Shown here in pieces: positions 17,135 through 25,314 of a DNA stretch of 64,000 nucleotides. A program made the translations under genes and the position numbers. The notes below the pieces were generated by a model. The model was given only the letters and a program-made list of their open reading frames with translations. It made no database searches and was not told the origin of the DNA. The DNA comes from Virgibacillus sp. 7505 (GTDB taxonomy: Bacteria; Bacillota; Bacilli; Bacillales; Amphibacillaceae). The stretch lies in the NCBI RefSeq assembly GCF_002272135.1, contig NZ_NPBF01000028.1, positions 62,001 to 126,000 on the forward strand, written 5' to 3'. The stretch's first letter is position 1; each line of letters starts with the position of its first letter.

Positions 17135-18031
17135 TTGGCTAAAAAAATGATAGCAATCGACCTGGATGGAACGTTATTGAATACCGAGAGTCAAATCCCC
17201 GAAGAAAATAAAGCGGCAATCAAGCGTGCTATTGATGCTGATATGCTCGTTTCTATCAGTACTGGACGTGCAACATTCGATGTAAAGTCTCTTGTTGGAG
17301 ATGACTTGGATATACCGATCATCGCTTCCAATGGGGGGACGATCCATGATGTTGGATATAAATTACTTAATACAATCACCTTTGAAAAAGAACTGGCAAG
17401 GGAAATAGCGACGTACCTCATTGAACAGGATATCTACTTTGAAGTGTATACAGAAACAGAGCTGCTCTCTCCTTATAATGGACAAGAAAAACTCCAGGCA
17501 GAGTTGGATAAAGTAATCTCTGCCAACCCTGATGAAAGCTTGGAGAAGCTTTGGATTGGTGCTATGTCCCAGTTCAAGCAATCCGGTATCCGCTTTGTAC
17601 CGGATATCGATCACATTTTCACCGATGAAAATACGATATTCAAGATCCTTGTCTTCAGTTTTGATCTTCAGAATCTGGCGAAAGTGTATAAAGCTATCAG
17701 GCAGAATGCGAAAATCACGGTTACATCTTCTGGAGAGCATATTCTTGAAATATTGCCTGAGAAATCTGGTAAAGGTTATGCAGTAACGATGCTTGCAGAA
17801 AAGTATGGAATTCACAAGGAAGATATCTATGCAGTTGGAGACAGCCCGAATGATATCAGCATGTTTGAGGTTGCTGGCAACGGTGTTGCGATGAAGAATG
17901 CGATGACGGAGCTCATGGAAATTGCTACGCATGTTACAAAAACGAATGATGAACTGGGTGTAGCGTACTTTATTGATAAGCTGATTGCTGGAGAGCAGGA
18001 AGAGCTGCGCAGAGTCGAAGAAGGCGTATAA
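17135..18031 (+). CDS. Cof-type HAD-IIB family phosphatase
   Basis: A 298-residue HAD hydrolase. Motif I is IAIDLDGTLLN at the N-terminus (nucleophile Asp), motif II the Thr of STGR, motif III Lys in KSGKGYAV and motif IV GDSPNDISMFE; the alpha/beta cap lies in between, as in the Cof/YwpJ group of sugar- and flavin-phosphate phosphatases. Substrate unknown. TTG start with SD AGGAGG. A second member of the same family is at 33590-34438. Confidence 0.88.
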   Translation: MAKKMIAIDLDGTLLNTESQIPEENKAAIKRAIDADMLVSISTGRATFDVKSLVGDDLDIPIIASNGGTIHDVGYKLLNTITFEKELAREIATYLIEQDIYFEVYTETELLSPYNGQEKLQAELDKVISANPDESLEKLWIGAMSQFKQSGIRFVPDIDHIFTDENTIFKILVFSFDLQNLAKVYKAIRQNAKITVTSSGEHILEILPEKSGKGYAVTMLAEKYGIHKEDIYAVGDSPNDISMFEVAGNGVAMKNAMTELMEIATHVTKTNDELGVAYFIDKLIAGEQEELRRVEEGV

Positions 18032-18032
18032 G

Positions 18033-18072
18033 ATAAACCTGGCACAGGAATGTGCCGGGTTTATTTTTTTCC
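18033..18072 (+). terminator. Terminator after the HAD gene
   Basis: ATAAACCTGGCACA pairs with TGTGCCGGGTTTAT (one wobble) around GGAA, then seven Ts. Confidence 0.88.
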
Positions 18073-18143
18073 TGTTCATGCTGATTTGTTAGGAATTTTC
18101 CAATAAAGGGATGCGTAAGCTGCGAGTTCCATGTAAAATAGAG

Positions 18144-18158
18144 TGATAATCATTCTCA
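18144..18158 (+). promoter_or_regulatory. Fur-box-like operator
   Basis: TGATAATCATTCTCA matches the 7-1-7 Fur consensus TGATAATNATTATCA at 13 of 14 specified positions. It lies directly after a -10-like TAAAAT (18134-18139) and before the ABC exporter gene, where Fur would block transcription. Confidence 0.55.
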
Positions 18159-18175
18159 GAAAGAAGTGTTGGTTC

Positions 18176-19891
18176 TTGTTAAAGGAGTTTTTCGCTTTTT
18201 ATAAACCGTATAAACGGCTTTTCATGCTGGACTTCGGCAGTGCTGTGTTCGTAGCAATATTGGAGCTTGCCTTTCCAATCGGAGTAAATATGATGGTAGA
18301 CCGACTGCTTCCAACGGAAAACTGGAGCTGGATTGTGACAGCGTGTATTTTGCTGTTCATCGTTTATGGCTTGAGTACAGTCACGCAATACATCGTTACC
18401 TATTGGGGACATAAGCTCGGGATCAATATCGAACGGGATATGCGCAAACGGCTATTCGAGCATATACAAAAACTGAGTTTTCGTTTCTTTGATAATACAA
18501 AGGTAGGGAATCTGATTTCCCGTTTGACGAACGATTTGTTTATGATCGGCGAGATGGCTCACCATGGCCCGGAGGATCTTTTCATCGCGTTAATGACCAT
18601 TGTTGGTGCACTGACAATCATGTTCTTCATCAACTGGCCGCTTGCGCTTATGACGATGCTCGTTGTTCCGGTATTGTTCTGGATCGTTCTATATTGCAAC
18701 AAGAAAATGACAGAAGCCTCTAGAAGGATGAACGAAGATACGGCTGATTTCAGTTCCCGTATCGAGAATACAGTCGGGGGTATCCGCGTTGTTCAGGCTT
18801 TTACAAATGAAGCGCATGAAGAAGCACGATTTAAGGTTAACAATGAACGTTACCGTCTGACGAAACTGCTCTCCTATAAAATCATGGCATTGAATCTATC
18901 TGTCACGTATATGCTGATGCGATTCATAGCTGTGTTTCAGTTAGTTGCCGGAGCGTGGTTCATTATTCAGGGAAGGATGTCTTACGGAGATCTTGTAGCC
19001 TTCATTCTACTGACAAACGTATTCTTCCAGCCAATTCAGAAAATCGGCGCGATCATCGAGCTTTATCCAAAAGGAATCGCAGGATTCCAGCGCTATATGG
19101 ACATCATGCGGCTGGATCCTGATATCAAGGATGCACCAAATGCCAAGCGCGTTGATGGTCTTACAGGGAATATCCGGTATGATAACGTCTCTTTTGGGTA
19201 CAAAGAGGGCAGCTCGATTCTCAAAGATATTAGTTTCTCGATTAAGGCAGGGGAGACGGTTGCTTTTGTCGGACCTTCTGGAGCTGGCAAATCTACGATA
19301 TGCAGTCTGCTGCCGCGCTTTTATGAGCGGAATGCAGGGGAAATCACTATTGATGGCATTCCGACTGATGAAATGACATTGGCATCCTTGCGCAGTCAAA
19401 TCGGCATCGTGCAGCAGGATGTATACTTGTTCGGCGGCACCATCAGGGAAAATATCGCATACGGCAAGCTGGATGCTACTGATGCTGAAATTGAGGAAGC
19501 GGCTAGAAGAGCCCAACTGACTGATTTTCTTGCTGAATTGCCGAAAGGCTTGGATACCGTCATCGGGGAGCGTGGAGTCATGATTTCCGGCGGTCAGAAG
19601 CAACGTATTTCAATAGCCCGTGTATTCTTGAAGAATCCGCCAATTCTTATACTGGATGAAGCAACATCCGCATTGGATACTGAAACGGAAGTCAAGATAC
19701 AGGAAGCTCTGGATGAGCTGTCAGCGGGGCGTACCACTTTAGTAATTGCCCACCGTTTGGCAACAATCAAGCATGCTGATAAAATCATCATGGTAACCAA
19801 ACAAGGTATAACGGAAGAAGGAAAGCATAAAGAACTTTTGGAAAAAGAGGGTGCTTATCGCCGCCTTTATGATGCACAGTTCGCTCATTGA
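18176..19891 (+). CDS. ABC exporter, fused permease-ATPase (type I half-transporter)
   Basis: About 571 residues: a six-helix transmembrane domain (residues 1-310, VVQAFTNEAHEE coupling helix) fused to a nucleotide-binding domain with Walker A GPSGAGKST, Q-loop, signature ISGGQKQRI, Walker B ILILDEATSALD and H-loop AHRLATIKH. It would work as a homodimer like MsbA/LmrA. The frame extends to GTG 18143, but that codon touches the Fur-like box and lacks an SD; TTG 18176 (LLKEFFAFYKPYK) fits family starts better. The Fur-like box suggests iron-repressed expression, for instance siderophore or haem-related export, which is inference. Confidence 0.85.
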   Translation: MLKEFFAFYKPYKRLFMLDFGSAVFVAILELAFPIGVNMMVDRLLPTENWSWIVTACILLFIVYGLSTVTQYIVTYWGHKLGINIERDMRKRLFEHIQKLSFRFFDNTKVGNLISRLTNDLFMIGEMAHHGPEDLFIALMTIVGALTIMFFINWPLALMTMLVVPVLFWIVLYCNKKMTEASRRMNEDTADFSSRIENTVGGIRVVQAFTNEAHEEARFKVNNERYRLTKLLSYKIMALNLSVTYMLMRFIAVFQLVAGAWFIIQGRMSYGDLVAFILLTNVFFQPIQKIGAIIELYPKGIAGFQRYMDIMRLDPDIKDAPNAKRVDGLTGNIRYDNVSFGYKEGSSILKDISFSIKAGETVAFVGPSGAGKSTICSLLPRFYERNAGEITIDGIPTDEMTLASLRSQIGIVQQDVYLFGGTIRENIAYGKLDATDAEIEEAARRAQLTDFLAELPKGLDTVIGERGVMISGGQKQRISIARVFLKNPPILILDEATSALDTETEVKIQEALDELSAGRTTLVIAHRLATIKHADKIIMVTKQGITEEGKHKELLEKEGAYRRLYDAQFAH

Positions 19892-19900
19892 TTCATCGAA

Positions 19901-19948
19901 ACAGGAAGTTTTCTTCCATAAGGGAGAAGTAACTTCCTGTTTTTTTGT
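19901..19948 (+). terminator. Terminator after ABC exporter
   Basis: ACAGGAAGTT pairs with AACTTCCTGT across a 20-base loop, then six Ts. Confidence 0.8.
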
Positions 19949-19953
19949 AATAA

Positions 19954-19968
19954 ATGAAAGCGTTTTCT
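19954..19968 (+). promoter_or_regulatory. Catabolite-responsive element (cre), perfect match
   Basis: ATGAAAGCGTTTTCT fits the CcpA-box consensus WTGAAARCGYTTTCW at all 15 positions. It lies 145 bases upstream of the M20 peptidase gene, ahead of candidate -10 elements (TAGAAT 19981, TACAAT 19991). Confidence 0.7.
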
Positions 19969-20113
19969 CAAAGTGTGTGTTAGAATATTTTACAATGAAA
20001 TTAGAATTATTAGATTTTTTCGACGATATACTATTGCGGATTTGCTTGTATTTAGGTAACATCACAGGGAAGGAAAGCTCACATGAATTTTGCATACATA
20101 GGAGGAAGAGCTA

Positions 20114-21553
20114 ATGAGCACTATTTCGATTGATAGTCTTATAAGAGATAAAGCGGAAAAACTATGCGCGGTAAGTGAACGTATTTGGGAGTTCGCGGAA
20201 CTGCGTTTTCAAGAGAAACGATCAGCAGCGCTTCTTGCGGATGTGCTGGAAGAGGAAGGGTTTGACGTCCAGCGCGGTATTGCAGGTATCGAAACCGCAT
20301 TCGTAGCAAACTTTGGTGCAGGCAAACCAGTGATTTCCTTTTTGGGTGAATTTGATGCACTATCCGACTTGAGTCAGGAAGCTGGTGTGATTGAACAGAA
20401 GGCGATTGTGCCTGGAGGTTCAGGACATGGCTGCGGGCATAATTTGCTTGGTACAAGTGCACTTGGTGCAGCATTGGCAGTAAAGGAGTATTTACAGGAG
20501 AACGGATTGAGCGGTACCGTTCGTTACTACGGCTGCCCAGGAGAAGAGGGTGGATCAGGCAAAACCTTCATGGTTAAAGAAGGCGTTTTTGATGATGCAG
20601 ATGCAGCTATTACATGGCATCCATTTACGCACAGCGGGGTGCAAAGAGCTGAGACGCTGGCCAACTATCAAGTATATTTCAAGTTCAAAGGTAAAAGTGC
20701 ACACGCAGCAGGCGGACCGCATTTAGGGCGCAGTGCGCTGGATGCGGTCGAGCTGATGAATATCGGTACCAACTTCCTGCGGGAGCACGTTATACAGGAT
20801 GCGCGTTTGCATTATGCGATTACGAATGCTGGGGGCGTTTCTCCAAACGTCGTCCAGCCGGAAGCGGAAGTTCTTTATTTGGTCAGGGCTCCGGAAACAG
20901 AGCAAGTAGAAAGTATCTACCAGCGTGTAGTGAAGATTGCCAAAGGGGCAGCTCTGATGACAGAAACAGAGTTGGAGATAACGTTTGATAAGGCTTGTTC
21001 TGGTTTCATCCGCAACACAATCCTCGAGCAAGTTATGCAGGAGCAGGTGGAGCGTGTCCAAGTGCCTGAGTATTCAGCAGAAGAACTCGATTTTGCAAGA
21101 GGTATTCAAAAGACCTTAAGTAAAGAGGATATTTCTTCTGATAAAAAATCAATTCTCCAGCTAATCGGAAAGGATGCAGCATTGTGGGAAGAGGAAATGG
21201 AGACATCACCTATTCTTACAACACCAATTCCGTACCATGATGCAGACAATTTCCAATACGGCTCTACTGACGTAGGGGATGTAAGCAGAATCACACCTAC
21301 TATCCAATTCCATGCAGCTTGCTTTGCCATTGGTACTCCATTGCATACGTGGCAAGTAGTATCGCAGGGTAAAACACCTTTAGCACAAAAAGGAATGCTC
21401 TATGCGAGTGAAGTAATGGCAGCTACTGCGCTGTCTCTATTCGATAAGCCGGAAAAGCTGGAAGCTGCGAAGCTTGAACTGCAAAAGCGTATAGGTCCAA
21501 ATGGATATACGAGTCCTATCCCGGATGGTGTCAAGCCAACCATTTTAGCTTAA
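20114..21553 (+). CDS. M20 family amidohydrolase (AbgB-like)
   Basis: A 479-residue metallopeptidase of the M20D/aminobenzoyl-glutamate hydrolase subunit B type. Metal-site blocks include GSGHGCGHNLLG (His and Cys-His ligands), PGEEGGSGK with the catalytic Glu, WHPFTHSG and SAHAAGGPHLGRSALDA for the dimerisation lid. It probably cleaves an N-acyl or aminoacyl amide such as p-aminobenzoyl-glutamate. The AbgT-family transporter follows 22 bases later, forming an uptake-and-cleavage operon. SD TAGGAGGAAG. A perfect cre box upstream predicts glucose repression. Confidence 0.88.
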   Translation: MSTISIDSLIRDKAEKLCAVSERIWEFAELRFQEKRSAALLADVLEEEGFDVQRGIAGIETAFVANFGAGKPVISFLGEFDALSDLSQEAGVIEQKAIVPGGSGHGCGHNLLGTSALGAALAVKEYLQENGLSGTVRYYGCPGEEGGSGKTFMVKEGVFDDADAAITWHPFTHSGVQRAETLANYQVYFKFKGKSAHAAGGPHLGRSALDAVELMNIGTNFLREHVIQDARLHYAITNAGGVSPNVVQPEAEVLYLVRAPETEQVESIYQRVVKIAKGAALMTETELEITFDKACSGFIRNTILEQVMQEQVERVQVPEYSAEELDFARGIQKTLSKEDISSDKKSILQLIGKDAALWEEEMETSPILTTPIPYHDADNFQYGSTDVGDVSRITPTIQFHAACFAIGTPLHTWQVVSQGKTPLAQKGMLYASEVMAATALSLFDKPEKLEAAKLELQKRIGPNGYTSPIPDGVKPTILA

Positions 21554-21575
21554 CTAACAGATTGGGGGTAAAGAG

Positions 21576-23138
21576 ATGGAAAAACAAACACAGAATGGCG
21601 GTTCGCAAAAGCCCGGAAAAGAAGAGGGGAAAGTTCTAAGGTTTCTTTCAGCAATAGAACGGGCTGGTAATAAGCTGCCTGATCCATTTATGCTTTTTAT
21701 TTACTTAGCTATCTTTATTGCTATTGTTTCATGGATTATGAGTATGCTTGGCGTATCCGTCACCACACCGGAAAATGAGGTTGTGGAAGTAAACAACATG
21801 ATATCGGAAGAAGGATTGATTTTCGCTTTATCCTCTATGCTGGAAAACTTCACGGGATTTGCTCCGCTTGGTCTTGTACTGGTCATGATGTTCGGTATCG
21901 GGCTCGCGCAGCATGTAGGATTCTTTGAAGTAGTCATGCGCGGTATGGTAATGAACATCCCGAAAAGTCTTGTTACGTATATGATCATTTTCACTGGTGT
22001 TTTGGGGAATATTGCATCGGATGCTGCAATGGTAATTATACCGCCGCTTGCTGCCATGATTTATTATTCTATCGGAAAGCATCCGATTGCAGGGCTCCTG
22101 ACATCATTTGTTGCTGTATCCGCAGGATTTACGGCGAACTTCTTGATTGCAGGTACGGATGTCTTGCTATCCGGTATATCGACTGAAGTTATTCAAGGGC
22201 AGTATCCTGATGCGCGTGCAGTTTCGCCGTTGGATAACTGGTACTTCATGGCTGCCTCTACTATAATGCTCGTCTTTGTCGTATCATTTGTTTCCAAGAA
22301 ATTGATTGAACCTCGTTTGGGTGAATATGATCCTTCTTTTGCAGATAAAGGCATCTTGAACGAGCAGATTGAAAAACTTCGTCCGGAGCAGAAACGCGGC
22401 ATTCGGAATGCATTGATTGTTGCTGGAGTTTATATCATCCTAATTTCGCTGCTTATCGTCCCTTCTAATGGCATTCTGCGAGGGGAAGAGGGAACAATCA
22501 TCCCATCGCCATTTTTAAGTAATATCGTTCCGCTGATTTTAGTCCTTTTCATTATCTTGGCTGTAGTTTATGGGTTTACTGCAGGGACATTGAAGAAAAT
22601 ATCCGATATTCCAGAGAAAATGGGAATTGCAATGAAAGAGATGTCAGGATTTATTGTCCTGGTATTTGCAGCTGCGCAATTCATTGCTTACTTTGAATGG
22701 ACAAATATTAGTACCATCATTGCGGTAAATGGTAGTATCGCACTGGAAAATATGAATGTAACAGGTGTTGGAGCGATGGTCGGCTTCACATTAATCAGTG
22801 CGATCGTCAATCTGTTCATCACAAGTGGTTCCGCGCTTTGGGCACTGCTTGCACCGGTATTCCTACCGATGTTCTACCAATTGGGATATGATCCAGCTTA
22901 TACGCAGGTGGCCTTCCGTATTGGGGATTCTGCCTTCAATATTCTATCACCGATGAGTCCTTACGTTGTTATGCTGCTTGGGTTCATGAAGCGGTACGAT
23001 AAACGGGCAGGTCTAGGAACGCTGATGTCACTCATGCTGCCATTTGCAGTCATCATATTAATTGCTTGGATCATTATGTTCGTTGTTTGGAGTTTGCTTG
23101 GTCTGCAGGTTGGTCCGGGTGTCGATATTCGCTTATAA
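21576..23138 (+). CDS. abgT: AbgT family transporter (p-aminobenzoyl-glutamate type)
   Basis: A 520-residue membrane protein with about 11-13 helices and re-entrant hairpins. Family blocks: FLSAIERAGNKLPDPFMLF at the N-terminus, GIGLAQHVGFFEVVMRGMV, ASDAAMVIIPPLAAMIY, SAGFTANFLIAGTDVLLSG and the late ITSGSALWALLAPVFLPM. AbgT proteins import p-aminobenzoyl-glutamate in E. coli and some relatives export sulphonamides. Its position after the M20 hydrolase favours import of a substrate the hydrolase splits. Confidence 0.92.
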   Translation: MEKQTQNGGSQKPGKEEGKVLRFLSAIERAGNKLPDPFMLFIYLAIFIAIVSWIMSMLGVSVTTPENEVVEVNNMISEEGLIFALSSMLENFTGFAPLGLVLVMMFGIGLAQHVGFFEVVMRGMVMNIPKSLVTYMIIFTGVLGNIASDAAMVIIPPLAAMIYYSIGKHPIAGLLTSFVAVSAGFTANFLIAGTDVLLSGISTEVIQGQYPDARAVSPLDNWYFMAASTIMLVFVVSFVSKKLIEPRLGEYDPSFADKGILNEQIEKLRPEQKRGIRNALIVAGVYIILISLLIVPSNGILRGEEGTIIPSPFLSNIVPLILVLFIILAVVYGFTAGTLKKISDIPEKMGIAMKEMSGFIVLVFAAAQFIAYFEWTNISTIIAVNGSIALENMNVTGVGAMVGFTLISAIVNLFITSGSALWALLAPVFLPMFYQLGYDPAYTQVAFRIGDSAFNILSPMSPYVVMLLGFMKRYDKRAGLGTLMSLMLPFAVIILIAWIIMFVVWSLLGLQVGPGVDIRL

Positions 23139-23144
23139 GAAATT

Positions 23145-23173
23145 GGGCGCGCGCTTATGTGGCGCCCTTTTTT
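23145..23173 (+). terminator. Terminator after abgT
   Basis: GGGCGC pairs with GCGCCC around an 11-base loop followed by TTTTTT. Confidence 0.8.
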
Positions 23174-23174
23174 A

Positions 23175-23238
23175 TTGACGTTTTCTTTGGAATAAGATAC
23201 ATTAATTACTGAAAGTAACTCGATAATTATAAGTAACT
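23175..23238 (+). promoter_or_regulatory. Nitroreductase promoter with HxlR-like operator repeats
   Basis: TTGACG (23175-23180), 17 bases, TACATT (23198-23203) is a good sigma-A promoter. Right at the start region lies TTACT-GAA-AGTAA (23206-23218), an inverted repeat, and AGTAACT recurs at 23232-23238. The AAGTAAC element also occurs in the operator-like repeat before the HxlR gene at 29784-29798. Confidence 0.55.
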
Positions 23239-23301
23239 AATAAATGGTTGCTTAGTCGGGTATGCTATCAAACGGTACTACAATTTTTGGAGGGATATAT
23301 A

Positions 23302-23901
23302 ATGACTCAAGATTTTTTCAAAGCTTTAGAAAACAGAAGATCTATTTATGGACTAGCAAAGGAATCTCCTGTTTCTGATGAACGTATTCAGGAAATTGTG
23401 GAGTTTGCAGTTAAATACACACCATCTGCTTTCAACTCTCAAAGCACACGTGTAATTGTGCTTCTTGGAGACAAGCATGATCGTTTCTGGGATCTTACAG
23501 AAGAGCAGCTTCGTGCAGTAGTGCCTGCTGATAACTTTGCGCCGACGGAAGAAAAAATTGCATCTTTCCGTAATGGATATGGTACGGTTCTATTCTTTGA
23601 AGATGAAACAGTTGTCAAAGGTCTTCAAGAGCAATTCGCGCTTTATGCAGAAAACTTCCCAATCTGGTCTGAGCAGACTTCTGGTATGCACCAGCTTGTG
23701 GTCTGGACTGCATTGGAGATGGAAGGTCTTGGTGCGAGCCTGCAGCACTATAACCCATTAGTGGACGAGGCTATCCAAAAAGAATGGGATATCCCATCCA
23801 ACTGGAAGCTTCGCGGTCAGATGCCTTTTGGTAAACCGACAGCGCCAGCTGGCGATAAAGAATTCCAACCTTTGGAAGAGCGCGTTAAAGTCATTAAATA
23901 A
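23302..23901 (+). CDS. Nitroreductase family protein
   Basis: A 199-residue FMN-dependent oxidoreductase. The flavin-binding opening is ALENRRSIYGLAKESPVSD (RRS motif), followed by TPSAFNSQSTRVIVLLG, and the C-terminal GQMPFGKPTAPAGDKEF, as in YdgI/oxygen-insensitive nitroreductases. Likely role is quinone or nitro-compound reduction. The frame opens at 23248, but SD GGAGGG (23289-23294) supports ATG 23302. The promoter carries repeats consistent with HxlR-type control, typical of quinone/aldehyde stress genes. Confidence 0.9.
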   Translation: MTQDFFKALENRRSIYGLAKESPVSDERIQEIVEFAVKYTPSAFNSQSTRVIVLLGDKHDRFWDLTEEQLRAVVPADNFAPTEEKIASFRNGYGTVLFFEDETVVKGLQEQFALYAENFPIWSEQTSGMHQLVVWTALEMEGLGASLQHYNPLVDEAIQKEWDIPSNWKLRGQMPFGKPTAPAGDKEFQPLEERVKVIK

Positions 23902-23943
23902 AAAAAGTGCTATTGTCGCATATGGACAATAGCACTTTTTTTA
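23902..23943 (+). terminator. Terminator after nitroreductase
   Basis: A 16-bp stem (AAAAAGTGCTATTGTC and complement) with a 7-base loop and T run. Confidence 0.9.
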
Positions 23944-23985
23944 GATATAATTATTTGAAAATTCTGTTACAATTATATTACATAT

Positions 23986-24011
23986 GTTTCTTCTGCAGAA
24001 GGCCGGGGTAT
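23986..24011 (+). promoter_or_regulatory. Sigma-B promoter of the 48-aa gene
   Basis: GTTTCT (23986-23991), 14-base spacer, GGGTAT (24006-24011) fits the general-stress consensus. An overlapping TATAAT (24011-24016) lacks a sigma-A -35. Confidence 0.6.
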
Positions 24012-24054
24012 ATAATAGCTACCACTACTATAAATGCGAAAGGAAGGAAGTAAA

Positions 24055-24201
24055 GTGAGTGCATATCCATATAAAAAGTTGCAGCATGCCGGTGACTTGT
24101 CAGATGATGAACGAGATGAGATTCTGACTACCTTGGAGCGATACATGGATTACTTGCGTGATGAATTGTCGAAATCAGATGACCTTCCTGCTGTTAAATA
24201 G
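24055..24201 (+). CDS. Small acidic protein, probably general-stress induced (48 aa)
   Basis: A 48-codon frame starting GTG with SD AAGGAAGG. The product (VSAYPYKKLQHAGDLSDDE at the N-terminus) is soluble, acidic and largely helical, ending SKSDDLPAVK. It is flanked by a sigma-B promoter and a strong terminator, giving a complete monocistronic unit, which is the main argument that it is real. I do not recognise the family. Confidence 0.65.
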   Translation: MSAYPYKKLQHAGDLSDDERDEILTTLERYMDYLRDELSKSDDLPAVK

Positions 24202-24241
24202 AAAAAAGGAGTATCCCTGTTGATGGGATACTCCTTTTCTG
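24202..24241. terminator. Bidirectional terminator
   Basis: AAAAGGAGTATCCC pairs perfectly with 24225-24238 around TGTTGAT, T/A runs on both sides; it separates the 48-aa gene and the convergent AEC transporter. Confidence 0.88.
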
Positions 24242-24242
24242 T

Positions 24243-25208
24243 TTATAGCAATGCCGTAATTAAGAATGGCAAGGTGACAATGGACAGGATTGCACTGATT
24301 ACAAATGCAGATGCAACCTCTGATTCCAAGCTCTTGAATCGGATAGCGATCATGGAAGCAACCGCAGAACCCGGGAATGATACAAGCAATACAGCTTGAA
24401 CGAAGTCATCATGTGCTACACCTAAAGCGTAAGCGATACCGACCATTGCAAGCGGCTGAACGATAGCTTTCAGGATTGCGATGGAGAACGCAGACAAGCT
24501 TAGCTTGATTTTGTTGATACCGATTGTAACACCGACAGCGAATAGAGCAACACCGGATGTTACATCACCGATTTGATCAAGTGCATTCACACCAAGCTCA
24601 GGAAGCTGGAAGTTGAAAACAAGTACCAGGATTAGACCTATAATCGGTACACAAGCAAGTGGTTCGCTTAGACCATGAAGGATAGACTTGATAGTTACTT
24701 TCAACAGGCTTTCTTGTTTCTCATTTGAATCCGTGTTACGGTTTCTTTCTCCAACTGTACCAAGGATAGTTGCCAATGGATCCAAAACAGCGTTTACGAT
24801 GATACCCATCAATGCGATAGGAATCGCAACGACATCAGCACCGAAGATACTACCCATAACTGGGATACCCATGAAGGCGAATGTCGGCTGTGTTGAGTTC
24901 AAGGAGAACATCGTTGACTGTACGAAATCATATTTAGTAGTCCATCTTGTAATTAACAATACAACGATGAAGAATCCAATAACACCAATCAGTAAAGCGC
25001 CAAGGAATGAAGCTTTGTCAAAAATAGTATCGCGGGAAGTTGTTGTGATCCCAACGAATAAGTGAGCCGGCAAGGCAATTTTTGTTACAAGTGTGTTGAT
25101 CCCTTTGGATGTTTCTTTATTGAAGATACCGCGATTTCCTGCAATGAATCCTAGCAGGATTACAAAGAAAATCGGAATTAGTATGATGAAAATTTCACCA
25201 AAACTCAT
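24243..25208 (-). CDS. AEC family transporter, probable malate carrier
   Basis: A 321-residue membrane protein of the auxin efflux carrier family, about ten helices in two repeats. The N-terminal GFIAGNRGIFNKETSKGINTLVTKIALPAHLF is the family's first repeat, and the matching LEPLA-like second repeat starts near VALFAVGVTIG. It lies directly downstream of a malic enzyme on the same strand, the arrangement known for mleS-mleP, so malate/lactate transport is likely. The frame reaches ATG 25244, but the SD (GGGAG then GGAAAG) supports 25208. Confidence 0.85.
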   Translation of the reverse strand: MSFGEIFIILIPIFFVILLGFIAGNRGIFNKETSKGINTLVTKIALPAHLFVGITTTSRDTIFDKASFLGALLIGVIGFFIVVLLITRWTTKYDFVQSTMFSLNSTQPTFAFMGIPVMGSIFGADVVAIPIALMGIIVNAVLDPLATILGTVGERNRNTDSNEKQESLLKVTIKSILHGLSEPLACVPIIGLILVLVFNFQLPELGVNALDQIGDVTSGVALFAVGVTIGINKIKLSLSAFSIAILKAIVQPLAMVGIAYALGVAHDDFVQAVLLVSFPGSAVASMIAIRFKSLESEVASAFVISAILSIVTLPFLITALL

Positions 25209-25260
25209 GTTCTTTCCACTCCCTACAGTAGTTATATTGCTCATGTTGTCAAAATTAATA

Positions 25261-25290
25261 CAGGTGCCTCCTTTTGGAAGGAGTCACCTG
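25261..25290 (-). terminator. Hairpin between malic enzyme and AEC transporter
   Basis: CAGGTG/CACCTG plus CTCC/GGAG stem with one mismatch. The minus-strand side lacks a clean T run, so it may be an attenuator or mRNA-processing/stability element rather than a full terminator. Confidence 0.45.
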
Positions 25291-25314
25291 CACCATTAGA
25301 AATTCTTTAAAGGC

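Noticed and set aside
17363-18079. 238-codon minus-strand frame
   Set aside because: Antisense to the HAD phosphatase gene; no SD and no family pattern.
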